Assembly: GCA_040386295.1 (NCBI GenBank)
Contig: JAZKFR010000149.1
Span: forward strand, 1-14,576
Direction: 5' to 3'
DNA length: 14,576 nt
Source of the DNA: JAZKFR01 sp040386295
GTDB taxonomy: Bacteria; Pseudomonadota; Gammaproteobacteria; Burkholderiales; Rhodocyclaceae
In this document: one piece after another, positions 1 to 7,178 of the stretch
Layout of the letters: every line of letters starts with the position of its first letter
Numbering within the stretch: position 1 is the first letter of the stretch
Position numbers and translations under genes: made by a program
Notes under the pieces: generated by a model
The model's input: the letters and a program-made list of their open reading frames with translations, nothing else
Told to the model about the DNA's origin: nothing
The model's database searches: none

Positions 1-128
1 TTGTTGTTCCCGCCATGCGCTTGGGTTGTTTTTTAACTTAACACAGTAAGATTAGGCGCTATCAAACCTCTATCGTCAAACAAGAAGAACGCGGTGATCG
101 TCTGAGTCGGGTTCGCACCTTTAACGAT

Positions 129-455
129 GTGGCTCACACAGAAAGTCTGAATGCCTTAGAAAGTCAAGCTTTGTTGAAACAAGTAGGCGGGATTATGAAT
201 CTTCGAGGCCCCGTAACAACCACCTGGGACACGCCCTGCCACACTGCGGAGGTTTTGAAAAGATTGAGTCCGCAGCGTGAGCTTTGGGATGGCTTTCAAA
301 TTTGGGACGGCGTTCAAATTGCCACAGCAGGGCTACCCAAAGAGCAAATAAGCTCATTACTCGACGCACTGCCGCCTAAGCAACAACTTCAGAGAGGAGC
401 ACAAGAGAGGAAAATGCAACGCGAGGCAGAGCTGCAACTGAATATCAATATTTGA
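129..455 (+). CDS. Unrecognised ORF, possibly the 3' part of a broken gene
   Basis: I do not recognise this 108-residue product. It reads as soluble and helical, with a WDGFQIWDG motif near residues 53-61 and a charged Gln/Arg/Glu-rich C-terminal tail; no signal peptide or membrane segment is seen. The GTG at 129 is the first usable start, but no good ribosome binding site precedes it. The frame stays open and protein-like back to the stop at 39-41 (residues such as KQEERGDRLSRVRTFND), so the true start may lie further upstream and be lost to a frameshift or to the window edge. It is followed directly by an IS3-family relic, so the whole stretch looks like decaying DNA. It could instead be an intact small gene with a non-standard start. 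Confidence 0.35.
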   Translation: MAHTESLNALESQALLKQVGGIMNLRGPVTTTWDTPCHTAEVLKRLSPQRELWDGFQIWDGVQIATAGLPKEQISSLLDALPPKQQLQRGAQERKMQREAELQLNINI

Positions 456-557
456 CCTTGAGTCCAGAAATCGCAATGGCTCAGGTGCGTCGGTAATCCC
501 CCCACAGGCTAGCGTTGATCAGAAATAGCATTTTCTCGTAGAGGAGATTCTGCTTGA

Positions 558-869
558 AGAAGAATCGTCACGACAAAGAGACCGACGATTCGTTTGGCCT
601 GTACCCTCTTTAGCGTCAGCGCAACCTGCTACCACTACGAGGCCAAGAAAAATGTGGAGAACGCACAAATTGCCGACGGCTTGATCCTGCTGACAAACAA
701 GCAGCGTAACCGGGGCTTCGGGCCCTGCTCCCTCTATCTGCGCAAGGTCAAAGGATTCGGTTGAAATCACCAGCGGGTGTATCGCATCTACAAAAAATCA
801 GCGGATGTACAACTACACTCACACCGCCCACACATGACCTTGGGCGGGTACTGCCCAAGCCCGTCTTGA
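558..869 (+). pseudogene. IS3-family transposase OrfB relic, stop-interrupted and internally deleted
   Basis: Reading frame 3 from 558 gives a recognisable N-terminal part of an IS3-group OrfB (DDE transposase). It includes PTIRLACTLFSVSATCYHYE (from 582), then AQIADGLILLTN, RNRGFGPCSLYLRKVKGFG and NHQRVYRIYKK. In the family the residue between GFG and NHKRVYRIY is Trp; here it is a TGA at 762-764, a simple TGG-to-TGA change. Right after VYRIYKK the sequence jumps to MYNY/RPHMTLGG-like residues (about 797-850), which resemble the extreme C-terminus of the same family. The catalytic DDE core, normally about 150 or more residues, is therefore deleted, and there is probably a small frameshift at the join. 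No terminal inverted repeats or target duplication are evident. It is a dead relic and cannot transpose. Confidence 0.68.
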
Positions 870-954
870 GTCGTGGGCGATTGTAAGGGCAGCGCGCTTG
901 GCTTTTTGCATGGCGTTGTGTCACAGCCAAGTCCACCTGCAAGGCGGCTTGTTT

Positions 955-983
955 TTGCCGATCCCATCGATCCCAGTTATAAT
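955..983 (+). promoter_or_regulatory. Sigma70 promoter for efp
   Basis: A perfect -10 box TATAAT lies at 978-983, with TTGCCG at 955-960 as a -35 (4 of 6 matches to TTGACA) and exactly 17 bp between them. Transcription would start near 990, leaving a leader of about 34 nt with a GGAAC purine stretch before the efp ATG. Confidence 0.65.
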
Positions 984-1023
984 TGCGGGCTTATTTTTTA
1001 CAGATTAATTTTCGGAACGAATT

Positions 1024-1581
1024 ATGAAAACCGCTCAAGAACTCCGCGTTGGCAACGTCTTTATGGTCGGTATCGAACCGATGGTGGTGCTCAAAACCGA
1101 ATACAGCAAATCAGGCCGTAACGCCTCGGTGGTCAAAATGAAAATGAAGAACCTGCTGACCGGTTCGCCGAGTGAAACGGTTTATCGTGCCGACGACAAA
1201 TTCGACGTGGTTCAGCTTGAGCGCAAAGAAGTCACCTATTCGTATTTCGCCGATCCGCTCTACGTATTTGTCGACGCCGATTACGACCAATACGAAATCG
1301 AAGCCGAAAACATGTCCGAAGCGCTCAGCTACCTAGAAGACGGCATGCCTTGTGAAGTTGTTTTTTACAACAGCAAAGCGATTTCAGTTGAGCTGCCGAA
1401 CAGCCTAGTGCGTGAGGTCGTCTACACCGAACCCGCCGTCAAAGGCGACACCTCAGGCAAAGTCATGAAACCCGCCCGCCTCGCCACTGGCTTTGAACTC
1501 CCCGTCCCGGCCTTCGTCGAAATCGGCGACAAAATCGAAATCGACACCCGCACCAACGAATACCGCGCACGCGTTAAATAA
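1024..1581 (+). CDS. efp: Elongation factor P, arginine-32 (EarP-type)
   Basis: The 185-residue product has the family's usual length and full three-domain layout: an N-terminal KOW-like barrel (about 1-65), a middle OB domain (about 66-128) and a C-terminal OB domain (about 129-185) ending in IEIDTRTNEYRARVK. EF-P binds between the ribosomal P and E sites and relieves stalling at polyproline stretches. The beta3-beta4 loop reads SKSGRNAS, with Arg at position 32. In betaproteobacteria and pseudomonads that residue is rhamnosylated by EarP, unlike the Lys34 type modified by EpmA/EpmB. earP often sits beside efp, but here the upstream neighbour is an IS relic, so earP must be elsewhere. The gene is monocistronic: its own promoter is at 955-983 and hairpins follow it. 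The start is fixed by the conserved MKTAQELRVGN N-terminus. Confidence 0.98.
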   Translation: MKTAQELRVGNVFMVGIEPMVVLKTEYSKSGRNASVVKMKMKNLLTGSPSETVYRADDKFDVVQLERKEVTYSYFADPLYVFVDADYDQYEIEAENMSEALSYLEDGMPCEVVFYNSKAISVELPNSLVREVVYTEPAVKGDTSGKVMKPARLATGFELPVPAFVEIGDKIEIDTRTNEYRARVK

Positions 1582-1595
1582 GCATCGTCGCAAGC

Positions 1596-1632
1596 ACACC
1601 CGGTATCTAAGTCTGGCTCAGACACCGGGTGT
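1596..1632 (+). terminator. Hairpin just downstream of efp
   Basis: A 13-bp stem with a single mismatch pairs ACACCCGGTATCT (1596-1608) with AGACACCGGGTGT (1620-1632) across an 11-nt loop, 14 nt after the efp stop. It is not followed by a T-run, so intrinsic termination is only likely. A REP-like or RNA-protecting stem-loop is an alternative. Confidence 0.45.
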
Positions 1633-1634
1633 AG

Positions 1635-1662
1635 TTACCGTCTGCTTTGCTCAAGACGGTAA
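1635..1662 (+). other. Second hairpin after efp
   Basis: A perfect 9-bp stem pairs TTACCGTCT (1635-1643) with AGACGGTAA (1654-1662) around a 10-nt loop, directly after the first hairpin. It has no T-tract. The two hairpins may act together as the transcript end of efp. The rest of 1663-1774 has no gene; it holds a short direct repeat of CAGACTCCCC around 1677-1690. Confidence 0.4.
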
Positions 1663-1774
1663 ACCCCAGACTCCCCCAGACTCCCCCACACTCAACTGCC
1701 GGACAAGGCAGCACAAAGGCGCAAGCGCACAGCAAGTTCTGACGCAAGCCGCTGCGCTCTACCCACAAACAACG

Positions 1775-2981
1775 CTAGTGCACAATTTTTAATTGCGGAT
1801 ACCGAGAGCGCAAAGCCGACAAAACTCGCTCAGGAACAGCCGGACAACCAGTCAAATCGAGCAGCCTAAGGTTTTGAAAAGCATTGGGGTGCTCTGCAAG
1901 CACTTCGATATCGACGGGCGCCTGAAGAAGGCAACGCGTGAGCAAATCGTCACTCGGTTCAAAGATAGAGGAGTTAGGTGGATCAGCTTCTAGTGTCATC
2001 TGATCGTTTGAAAAGGGCACGCGGCGAGCAGAAAGCCGGTCATTCGAGAAAGCATTATTTGCGGATTGCGCTCGCACCTCCTGATACAGGGTGTAGGCTC
2101 GCTTGTACTTATGAGTGAGCTTCCCCGCATGCCAAACTGTCAAGCCCGAAAGCCTAAGATATTTAAGCGACGAGCATATTCCAAGCAAAGGTACTAGCGA
2201 GAGATTCCGACAGAAACTTAAGTCAAGACGTTCCAAAACTGGAGTCTCAACTAGTTTTGGAGATAAGCGAAAAACTGGAGCCTCAGCTGGTTCTGCACCT
2301 AACAAAAACTGAGCCTGCCGAAGATCAAGAGCGCGCAGCTTAAAGGCGGCAAAAGGGAACCTACCCTGATAGATAAAAGAACCGAACATCGCCCCTACGA
2401 CGGTTGCCGTGTCTGCAGAACTGAACCCTGCGATAGCACTTAAATCGATTGCTGTGACACCCTGCCTGACTTTCTCAAAGAGTGCTTTACTAGCTTCTGC
2501 TGTGAATGCACGCCATGGCGTCAGCCTCCCCTCGACTCGCCGGAACTATCAAAGCATCACAAAGATCACGCCGCGCTTCGTTCTGAACTGCCCACCGAGT
2601 CTGCATTTCTTGTGCTTCACTCGCACGCGGCTTTGCCAGAGCAACGACAGTACCAACCTCTCCGTTAAAAAAAGACACCTCAAGCAGCGCCCGCCCTTCT
2701 TCAAGCGTCAATGGCTGCTCTAGTGTTTTAAATTGAGCCAGCAAACGACGGATCTCTAGCGCGCCTTCACGCAGGGTCTCAAGCGTGCTGTGCTGCGTGT
2801 TTTGTGCAGCGAATGCTTTGTCGAGCTGCGCCAACAATGCTGTCCGCTCCGCTGACGCAGCCGCCACCGGACTGGTAACACCACGCATCGCAGAGACAAA
2901 ACTCTGAAAACTCTGAAATCCTTGGTAAAACCCAGATAGATTGAGGCTACTGATAGAAGGGGGAGGTAAATGAAGCCCCAT
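1775..2981 (-). pseudogene. Degenerate copy of the leucine-rich-repeat gene
   Basis: The 5' half (from 2981 down to a stop near 2490) starts MGLHLPPPS and carries the same N-terminal domain as the intact copy: ALLAQLDKAFAAQN, LETLREGALEIRRLL, WAVQNEARRDLCDAL. It then loses homology and stops. The 3' half continues in another frame; that frame is open from just after a TAG near 2560 and reads AEASKALFEKVRQG, IDLSAIAGFSSADTA, then leucine-rich repeats (LERLDLSFCRNL, LKYLRLSGL, LRLLDLTGC) to YPQLKIVH at 1775. Compared with the intact copy, roughly 100 codons between RRNLCDSL and TDRIKQALR are missing. The change is thus a deletion plus frameshift. A secondary ATG at 2389 could give a 204-residue C-terminal product. 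It is possible, but unproven, that both halves are still translated. Confidence 0.75.
2235..2292 (-). repeat. 36-bp-period imperfect direct repeat inside the degenerate copy
   Basis: The plus-strand segments 2235-2256 and 2271-2292 are 22 bp long with three mismatches and lie 36 bp apart. They encode EAPVF/ETPVL-type residues twice, a local 12-residue duplication that the intact copy lacks. The first unit also contains an 8-bp inverted repeat, CCAAAACT (2233-2240) with AGTTTTGG (2253-2260). Confidence 0.6.
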
Positions 2982-3067
2982 AAAATCGTCTCCGAGTGAA
3001 AGTAACAAAATGAAAACGCTTGATAAATAACCCGCTGCGCTCTATCCAGAAACAGCGCGAAACAACG

Positions 3068-4519
3068 TCAGTGCAAAATTTCTATTTCTATTTCCAATTG
3101 CGGATATTGAGTCTGCAAATCCACCAAGAACTGGGGAAAAATAGCCTGACCAGCAGTCAAACCAAGCGACTTAAGATTTTGAAAGGCATTGGGGAACGCT
3201 GTAAAAATTGCGGGGTGGATAGGCACGTTCAGCACGCAATCTTCAACCAGCATCCTTTCAGGCTCGCAGAGAGAGAGCACTTCGTAATCGCTAGGGGAGT
3301 GATAAAGGAAAAAAGAACCCTGGCCAAAAGAGCTCCAGCCGCCTCGGCGCGCAAATTCATCTTGCCGCACTTTTGCATAAGCTTGTTCCGTCTCTGCGCT
3401 TAACAAGCGAACTAGATGATCCACCTGCGCTTGAGAAAGAGCATCTGGGCCATCAACCCCCTCAGGAAGCGAGAGTTTGAGGCACTCAAAGCATTCAGCA
3501 AATCGCAACAAAGCGACGGCTGAAAGATGCTTACAGCCAGTCAAATCAAGACGAGTGACATTTTCTACCTGATGCAGAAAAAACTGAGCACTTTTAAGAT
3601 CAAGACCGCTCAAGTTAAGCCTAAGCTTCTTCGCTGAACACCCCTTAAGCAAAACGAACAGATCCTTCATGACCTCCGCTGTTTGTTCAGCACTCAGCGC
3701 TGCGAGACTGCTTAAATCGATCTCTTTCAGGATGCCTTGCTCGGCTTTTGCCCGAAGCGCTTGTTTAATTCGATCTGTTAATACAAGCCGTGATTTACCT
3801 GAATCTTGAGGCAGACCCAGCGCAACACGCGTGAGCATCGTAGGCTTTACGGTAAGGCAAGCTGCAAGCGGTGGATTGGGGCAATCGAAAGACTCCCTAT
3901 TAAAAGGCGCTAATTCGCCTCCGGCACTGCGGTAGATCAGCTCGCGGATCTCTGGCGGGATACGCCTGAGATCCGCCTGTTGATCGGGGTGCTCGACTTC
4001 CGAGAACCCACTGTCGCCGGTCAATCTGGCGGCACACTGCAAATCGTGCTGCCCGCCGTACACAGCGGCATATACCTTGGCCTGTGCGGACAGAAAATCG
4101 CCCAACCATACCATTTGCTCGTCTAGCAAAGAATCACAAAGATTACGCCGCGCTTCATTCTGAATTGCCCAATGAATCTGCACCTCTTCCGCCTCAGTCT
4201 CGTTCGGCTTTGTAAGGGCAACGAGACAACCAGTATTTTCGTCAAAAAAAGACGCCCTAAGCAGCATCCGCACGTCTTCATGCGTCAATGGCTGACCTAG
4301 CTTCTTAAACTGAACCAGCAAACGACGGATCTCTAGCGCGCCTTCACGCAGTGTCTCAAGCGTGCTGTGCGACGTGTTTTGTGCAGCGAATGCTTGCTTG
4401 AGCTGCGCCAGCAGTGCTGGCCGATCCAAGGCAGAAGCAACCGGACTGGTAACAGGTCTAATACGAAGCGCAGAAGGCTCCAATATGGGTTTACCAAAGG
4501 GCGGAAAAGTAGTTGGCAT
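3068..4519 (-). CDS. Leucine-rich-repeat protein, effector-like (function unknown)
   Basis: I chose the ATG at 4519 (483 residues, MPTTFPPFGKP). A GAGGAAAT purine box sits 4-5 bases upstream, and the degenerate copy begins at the equivalent point; an in-frame ATG at 4630 would add 37 unlikely residues. Layout from the chosen start: a Pro/Ser-rich N-terminus; a helical domain (about 30-130) with LETLREGALEIRRLL and EARRNLCDSL; a middle segment with RIPPEIRELIYR, an F-box-like or helical stretch; then cysteine-type leucine-rich repeats (KEIDLSSLAALS, LRLNLSGLDL, VTRLDLTGCKHL, LKSLGLTAG) up to a YPQLEIEIEILH end. No signal peptide or membrane segment is seen. LRR proteins of this build are common among secreted effectors of plant- and fungus-associated bacteria, but no secretion signal supports that here. 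It is the intact partner of the pseudogene downstream. Confidence 0.75.
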   Translation of the reverse strand: MPTTFPPFGKPILEPSALRIRPVTSPVASALDRPALLAQLKQAFAAQNTSHSTLETLREGALEIRRLLVQFKKLGQPLTHEDVRMLLRASFFDENTGCLVALTKPNETEAEEVQIHWAIQNEARRNLCDSLLDEQMVWLGDFLSAQAKVYAAVYGGQHDLQCAARLTGDSGFSEVEHPDQQADLRRIPPEIRELIYRSAGGELAPFNRESFDCPNPPLAACLTVKPTMLTRVALGLPQDSGKSRLVLTDRIKQALRAKAEQGILKEIDLSSLAALSAEQTAEVMKDLFVLLKGCSAKKLRLNLSGLDLKSAQFFLHQVENVTRLDLTGCKHLSAVALLRFAECFECLKLSLPEGVDGPDALSQAQVDHLVRLLSAETEQAYAKVRQDEFARRGGWSSFGQGSFFLYHSPSDYEVLSLCEPERMLVEDCVLNVPIHPAIFTAFPNAFQNLKSLGLTAGQAIFPQFLVDLQTQYPQLEIEIEILH

Positions 4520-4722
4520 CAGATTTCCTCTGAGCGAAAGTAAAAAATGAAAGCGCTTGATCATTAGTGTTTCAGCCAGGCAAAACGTTCCCTCGCGCGG
4601 ATTGTTTTTTTCAAGCCAGCAAAATAGCAAGCAGGGTCACGCAAAAAATCACCCGCCTGCTTGGCTCATCTCAAAAACGAGGATTTTTCGCCGCCATAGC
4701 AAGGCAAACTCAGCTCGTGACA

Positions 4723-4752
4723 CTGCCGAGGGCAGAACTGCCTGGCGCAGTT
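4723..4752 (-). terminator. Tandem hairpins downstream of rnpB
   Basis: Two small perfect stems lie about 40 nt beyond the rnpB 3' end: AACTGC (4736-4741) with GCAGTT (4747-4752), and CTGCC (4723-4727) with GGCAG (4731-4735). There is no T-run, so a role as transcript end or processing site is only a guess. The remaining gene-free DNA at 4520-4722 holds an 8-bp inverted repeat, CAAGCAGG/CCTGCTTG (4628-4663), in the leader region of the LRR gene. Confidence 0.3.
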
Positions 4753-4789
4753 AAAGCAGGATGTCTCGCTTGAGAAGTGTGGAGTGGGT

Positions 4790-5192
4790 GGGAAGTCGGT
4801 CGATAAGCCGGGTTCTGTCGTGGGCAGCCATTCCTCTAGGCATGCTGTTACCAGCATGCTCAAGCAGCCTACCCGGAAGCAGCGCGAGCCACGCCAATGC
4901 TTCCCTATTTGGCCTTGCTCCGAATGGGGTTTACCTTGCCGTCCGTGTTACCACGTGCGCGGTGCGCTCTTACCGCACCGTTTCACCCTTGCCTGATCCA
5001 GCCAAACTTTAAGTCTGACGACGCAAAATTTGGCACGGCCATCGGCGGTCTGTTCTCTGTTGCACTTTCCGTCGCCTTCACCTTGCGGTTTATAGCGCCC
5101 GGTCGTTAACCGGCATTCTGCTCTGTGGAGCCCGGACTTTCCTCTCGGCTCAGGTCGGAACCCTTGCCCAGCGGCTGCCTAACCAACTTCCC
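4790..5192 (-). ncRNA. rnpB: RNase P RNA, bacterial type A
   Basis: This is the catalytic RNA that trims tRNA 5' leaders. On the minus strand the conserved 5' core GAGGAAAGTCCGGGCT lies at 5144-5129. GGAAAGTGCAACAGAGA follows near 5070-5053, and the 3' core has ACAGAACCCGGCTTATCG. The P1 helix closes the molecule: GGGAAGTTGGT (from 5192) pairs with ACCGACTTCCC (to 4790) with one G-U pair. That pairing fixes both ends and gives about 403 nt, typical for type A. Several short ORFs on both strands here are chance readings of the RNA gene. Its promoter lies at the 3' end of the lipoprotein gene. Confidence 0.97.
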
Positions 5193-5198
5193 GCCGGG

Positions 5199-5204
5199 AT
5201 TGTA
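5199..5204 (-). promoter_or_regulatory. -10 box of rnpB
   Basis: TACAAT reads on the minus strand from 5204 to 5199, six bases before the P1-defined 5' end at 5192, as expected for a -10 box. No good -35 is seen at 16-18 bp; the -35 zone (around 5222-5227) lies inside the last codons of the lipoprotein gene. Confidence 0.55.
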
Positions 5205-5218
5205 CGCTGGTACGCTGT

Positions 5219-5893
5219 TTAGTAGGACTCTGGGCGATCAGACAACGTGCTTGCTTGCGTGCTACTGGGAGTACTGGGAGTACTGGGAGTACTGGGACTA
5301 CTTGCAGGCGCCGAATTGCTCGAACTGCTCGAATTGTTCGGAATAAGCGCACTGTTTGAATCGCCCTCGGCGCGCTCTGCACTCGTTGGCGCGGCGACGT
5401 CGGTCTGGCCAGCGTCGGGAGGCAGCACTAAGTCTGGACTGGCGGCAGCGCTGGCGCGTGGCGCTGGTACAAAAGCCAAGCTACCGTCTTGGTTTTTAAA
5501 AGTGCCGACCAAGGCGCCCAGTCCGTCTTCGGGGACTGACTCGAGCTTGGCAAAACCGTCGCAGTTGCGTGTCTCAACGACATACAAATGCTCTTTTTGC
5601 TTCAAGATCCAAGCGTTATTGCCTGGCGAATAAACTTCAAACTGGGCGTCTAGCGCAGCGCTTGGGAGCGCGTGTCGCCGCATGCAGCTCGGCATACGCG
5701 CGGCAACGAGCGTGTAATTGGCTGTTTTATCCCAAAAAAATCGTTGCTCTCGAATCAAGGTCAGCGCGTGGTCGCTGGTATCAATTTGAAAAGCGGCGCG
5801 CTGATCAGAACAAGCCGCGAGCAGGGGCAGCAGTAAGAGCAAAAATCCCCGACGAATTTTTTTTAATGAGCACGATGACAACAATGACAACAC
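5219..5893 (-). CDS. Uncharacterised lipoprotein with Ser/Thr/Pro-rich tail
   Basis: I prefer the GTG at 5893 (224 residues) because AGGAGAAGG lies just upstream of it. The in-frame ATG at 5947 would add 18 residues before the signal peptide and has no clear binding site. The N-terminus has a Lys/Arg patch (KKIRR, 11-15), a leucine-rich core (FLLLLLPLL) and a lipobox LAAC with Cys28 as the lipidated residue, so it should be a membrane-anchored periplasmic or outer-membrane lipoprotein. A compact domain follows (about 30-150, with YTLVAARMPSC and YVVETRNCDG). The last 70 or so residues are low-complexity Ser/Pro/Thr/Ala. It lies between pyrC, 68 bp upstream on the same strand, and rnpB. The function is unknown; I infer that this is a conserved betaproteobacterial hypothetical. 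Confidence 0.8.
   Translation of the reverse strand: MLSLLSSCSLKKIRRGFLLLLLPLLAACSDQRAAFQIDTSDHALTLIREQRFFWDKTANYTLVAARMPSCMRRHALPSAALDAQFEVYSPGNNAWILKQKEHLYVVETRNCDGFAKLESVPEDGLGALVGTFKNQDGSLAFVPAPRASAAASPDLVLPPDAGQTDVAAPTSAERAEGDSNSALIPNNSSSSSNSAPASSPSTPSTPSTPSSTQASTLSDRPESY
5263..5298 (-). repeat. 9-bp tandem repeat, four units, in the lipoprotein tail
   Basis: TACTGGGAG occurs three times in a row (5263-5289), and a fourth copy differs only in the last base. On the coding strand this gives a repeated Ser-Thr-Pro/Ser-Pro tripeptide. The 9-bp unit means copy-number change would lengthen or shorten the tail without shifting frame. Confidence 0.9.
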
Positions 5894-5961
5894 AAACCTT
5901 CTCCTCGCCAAACTAGATTGATCGAGCACACAAATAATCCATAACAACTGCGCTACCCCGA

Positions 5962-7020
5962 TTACCGCGCAGCGATTTGCCAGCTGAGTTCTTCGCCAGC
6001 GCCTAAAGGAATCAGCGTATCACCTTCAACGTAGGGATAAACAGAGGGCACCGTCCAGGCGCGTTGAAGCAGGGTGATGCGCTCGCGATTGCGCGGTAGG
6101 CGATAAAAATCGGCGCCGTGAAAACTGGCAAACGCCTCTAAGCGATCGAGTGCGTTGGCCGCAGCAAAAGCCTCGGCGTAGAGTTCTAGCGCAGCGTGCG
6201 CGGTGTAACAGCCAGCGCAAGCACAGGCCGCTTCTTTGGCCGTGCGCGCGTGCGGTGCTGAGTCGGTACCGAGAAAGAAACGCGGATTGCCCGAAACCGC
6301 TGCCGCTAACAAGGCGAGACGATGCCGTTCGCGCTTTAAAACCGGCAGGCAGTAGTAATGCGGACGCACGCCTCCGCGAAACAGTGCGTTGCGGTTGTAG
6401 CGCAGATGGTGCGCGGTGATCGTGGCGCCGATGTCGGCATTGGATTGCGTCACAAAATCGACGGCTTCTTGCGTCGTAATGTGTTCGAGCACCACGCGCA
6501 AACCTGGATAACGCTGGAGCAAGGGCTGTAAAACATGCTCGATAAACACGGGCTCACGATCGAACAGATCAACCTCGGGATCGGTCACTTCGCCGTGAAT
6601 CAACAGCGGCAAAGCGAGGCGCTCCATCTCGGCGAGCACAGCAGCACAGCGCGCCAAATCGCTCACCCCAGCGTCAGAGTTTGTCGTCGCCCCTGCGGGA
6701 TAGAGCTTGACCGCATGGATCACGCCCGAAGCATGCGCCGCGCGGATTTCGTCAGGCGTCGTGTTGTCCGTCAAATACAAAGTCATCAGCGGCGTGAAGC
6801 TAAGCCCCTCGGGCAGCGCCGCCAAGATACGCTGGCGATACGCCAGCGCAGCAGAGACAGTGGTAATCGGTTGGCGCAAATTAGGCATCACGATTGCGCG
6901 CGCAAACTGCGCCGCCGTATGCGGCAACACTGCCGCCAAAGCAGCGCCATCGCGCAAGTGCACATGCCAGTCGTCGGGGCGGGTAAGCGTCAGGCTAGGC
7001 AGAGTAGGCGTATCAATCAT
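5962..7020 (-). CDS. pyrC: Dihydroorotase, type II (PyrC)
   Basis: This cytosolic zinc enzyme cyclises N-carbamoyl-L-aspartate to dihydroorotate, the third step of pyrimidine synthesis. The 352 residues match the usual type II length. Visible active-site elements are HVHLR (His19, His21) for metal binding and MPNLRQP (45-51). The bridging carboxylated lysine is Lys105 in AVKLYPAG, with His142 in LIHGEV and His180 in LEHITT. Asp253 is the catalytic base in LGTDSAPH. All key residues are present, so it should be active. The start ATG at 7020 gives the typical short lead-in before LTRPDDWHVHLRDG. The lipoprotein and rnpB follow on the same strand. Confidence 0.97.
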   Translation of the reverse strand: MIDTPTLPSLTLTRPDDWHVHLRDGAALAAVLPHTAAQFARAIVMPNLRQPITTVSAALAYRQRILAALPEGLSFTPLMTLYLTDNTTPDEIRAAHASGVIHAVKLYPAGATTNSDAGVSDLARCAAVLAEMERLALPLLIHGEVTDPEVDLFDREPVFIEHVLQPLLQRYPGLRVVLEHITTQEAVDFVTQSNADIGATITAHHLRYNRNALFRGGVRPHYYCLPVLKRERHRLALLAAAVSGNPRFFLGTDSAPHARTAKEAACACAGCYTAHAALELYAEAFAAANALDRLEAFASFHGADFYRLPRNRERITLLQRAWTVPSVYPYVEGDTLIPLGAGEELSWQIAAR

Positions 7021-7178
7021 TTATCAGCAGCGTCCAATTTTAAAAAAAAGCATGCGCATTATCGGTGCATTGTTGCGGCAGTGTCTGGGCACAGGGTGCC
7101 GAAATAACGCACAGGCTAAGACAGCAAATGGCTTCAGTCGCTCGATTTTACTGAGATCAAGACAAAACCCAAGAAAAA

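Larger units (their letters stand above)
1749..4563 (-). repeat. Tandem duplication of a leucine-rich-repeat gene unit
   Basis: Two units lie head to tail on the minus strand: about 1749-3030 (degenerate copy) and 3031-4563 (intact copy). Both have the same 3' flank on the plus strand (CCGCTGCGCTCTA at 1749 and 3032, then AACAACG, GTGCA and AATTGCGGAT). They also share the 5' flank: a GCG/ACG CTTGAT block and a similar stretch before the start codon. The proteins match at both ends, for example the shared LETLREGALEIRRLL and FPNAFQNL/HPNAFQNL. The shared flanks show that a complete unit was copied, not just the coding part. Confidence 0.8.

Noticed and set aside
4628..4663. Inverted repeat as an intrinsic terminator for rnpB
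   Set aside because: The T-run lies in the loop, not after the stem, and the site is more than 120 bp past the RNA end.
4761..5346. Several short plus-strand ORFs
   Set aside because: They lie in and beside the RNase P RNA gene, whose conserved cores and P1 helix are clear.
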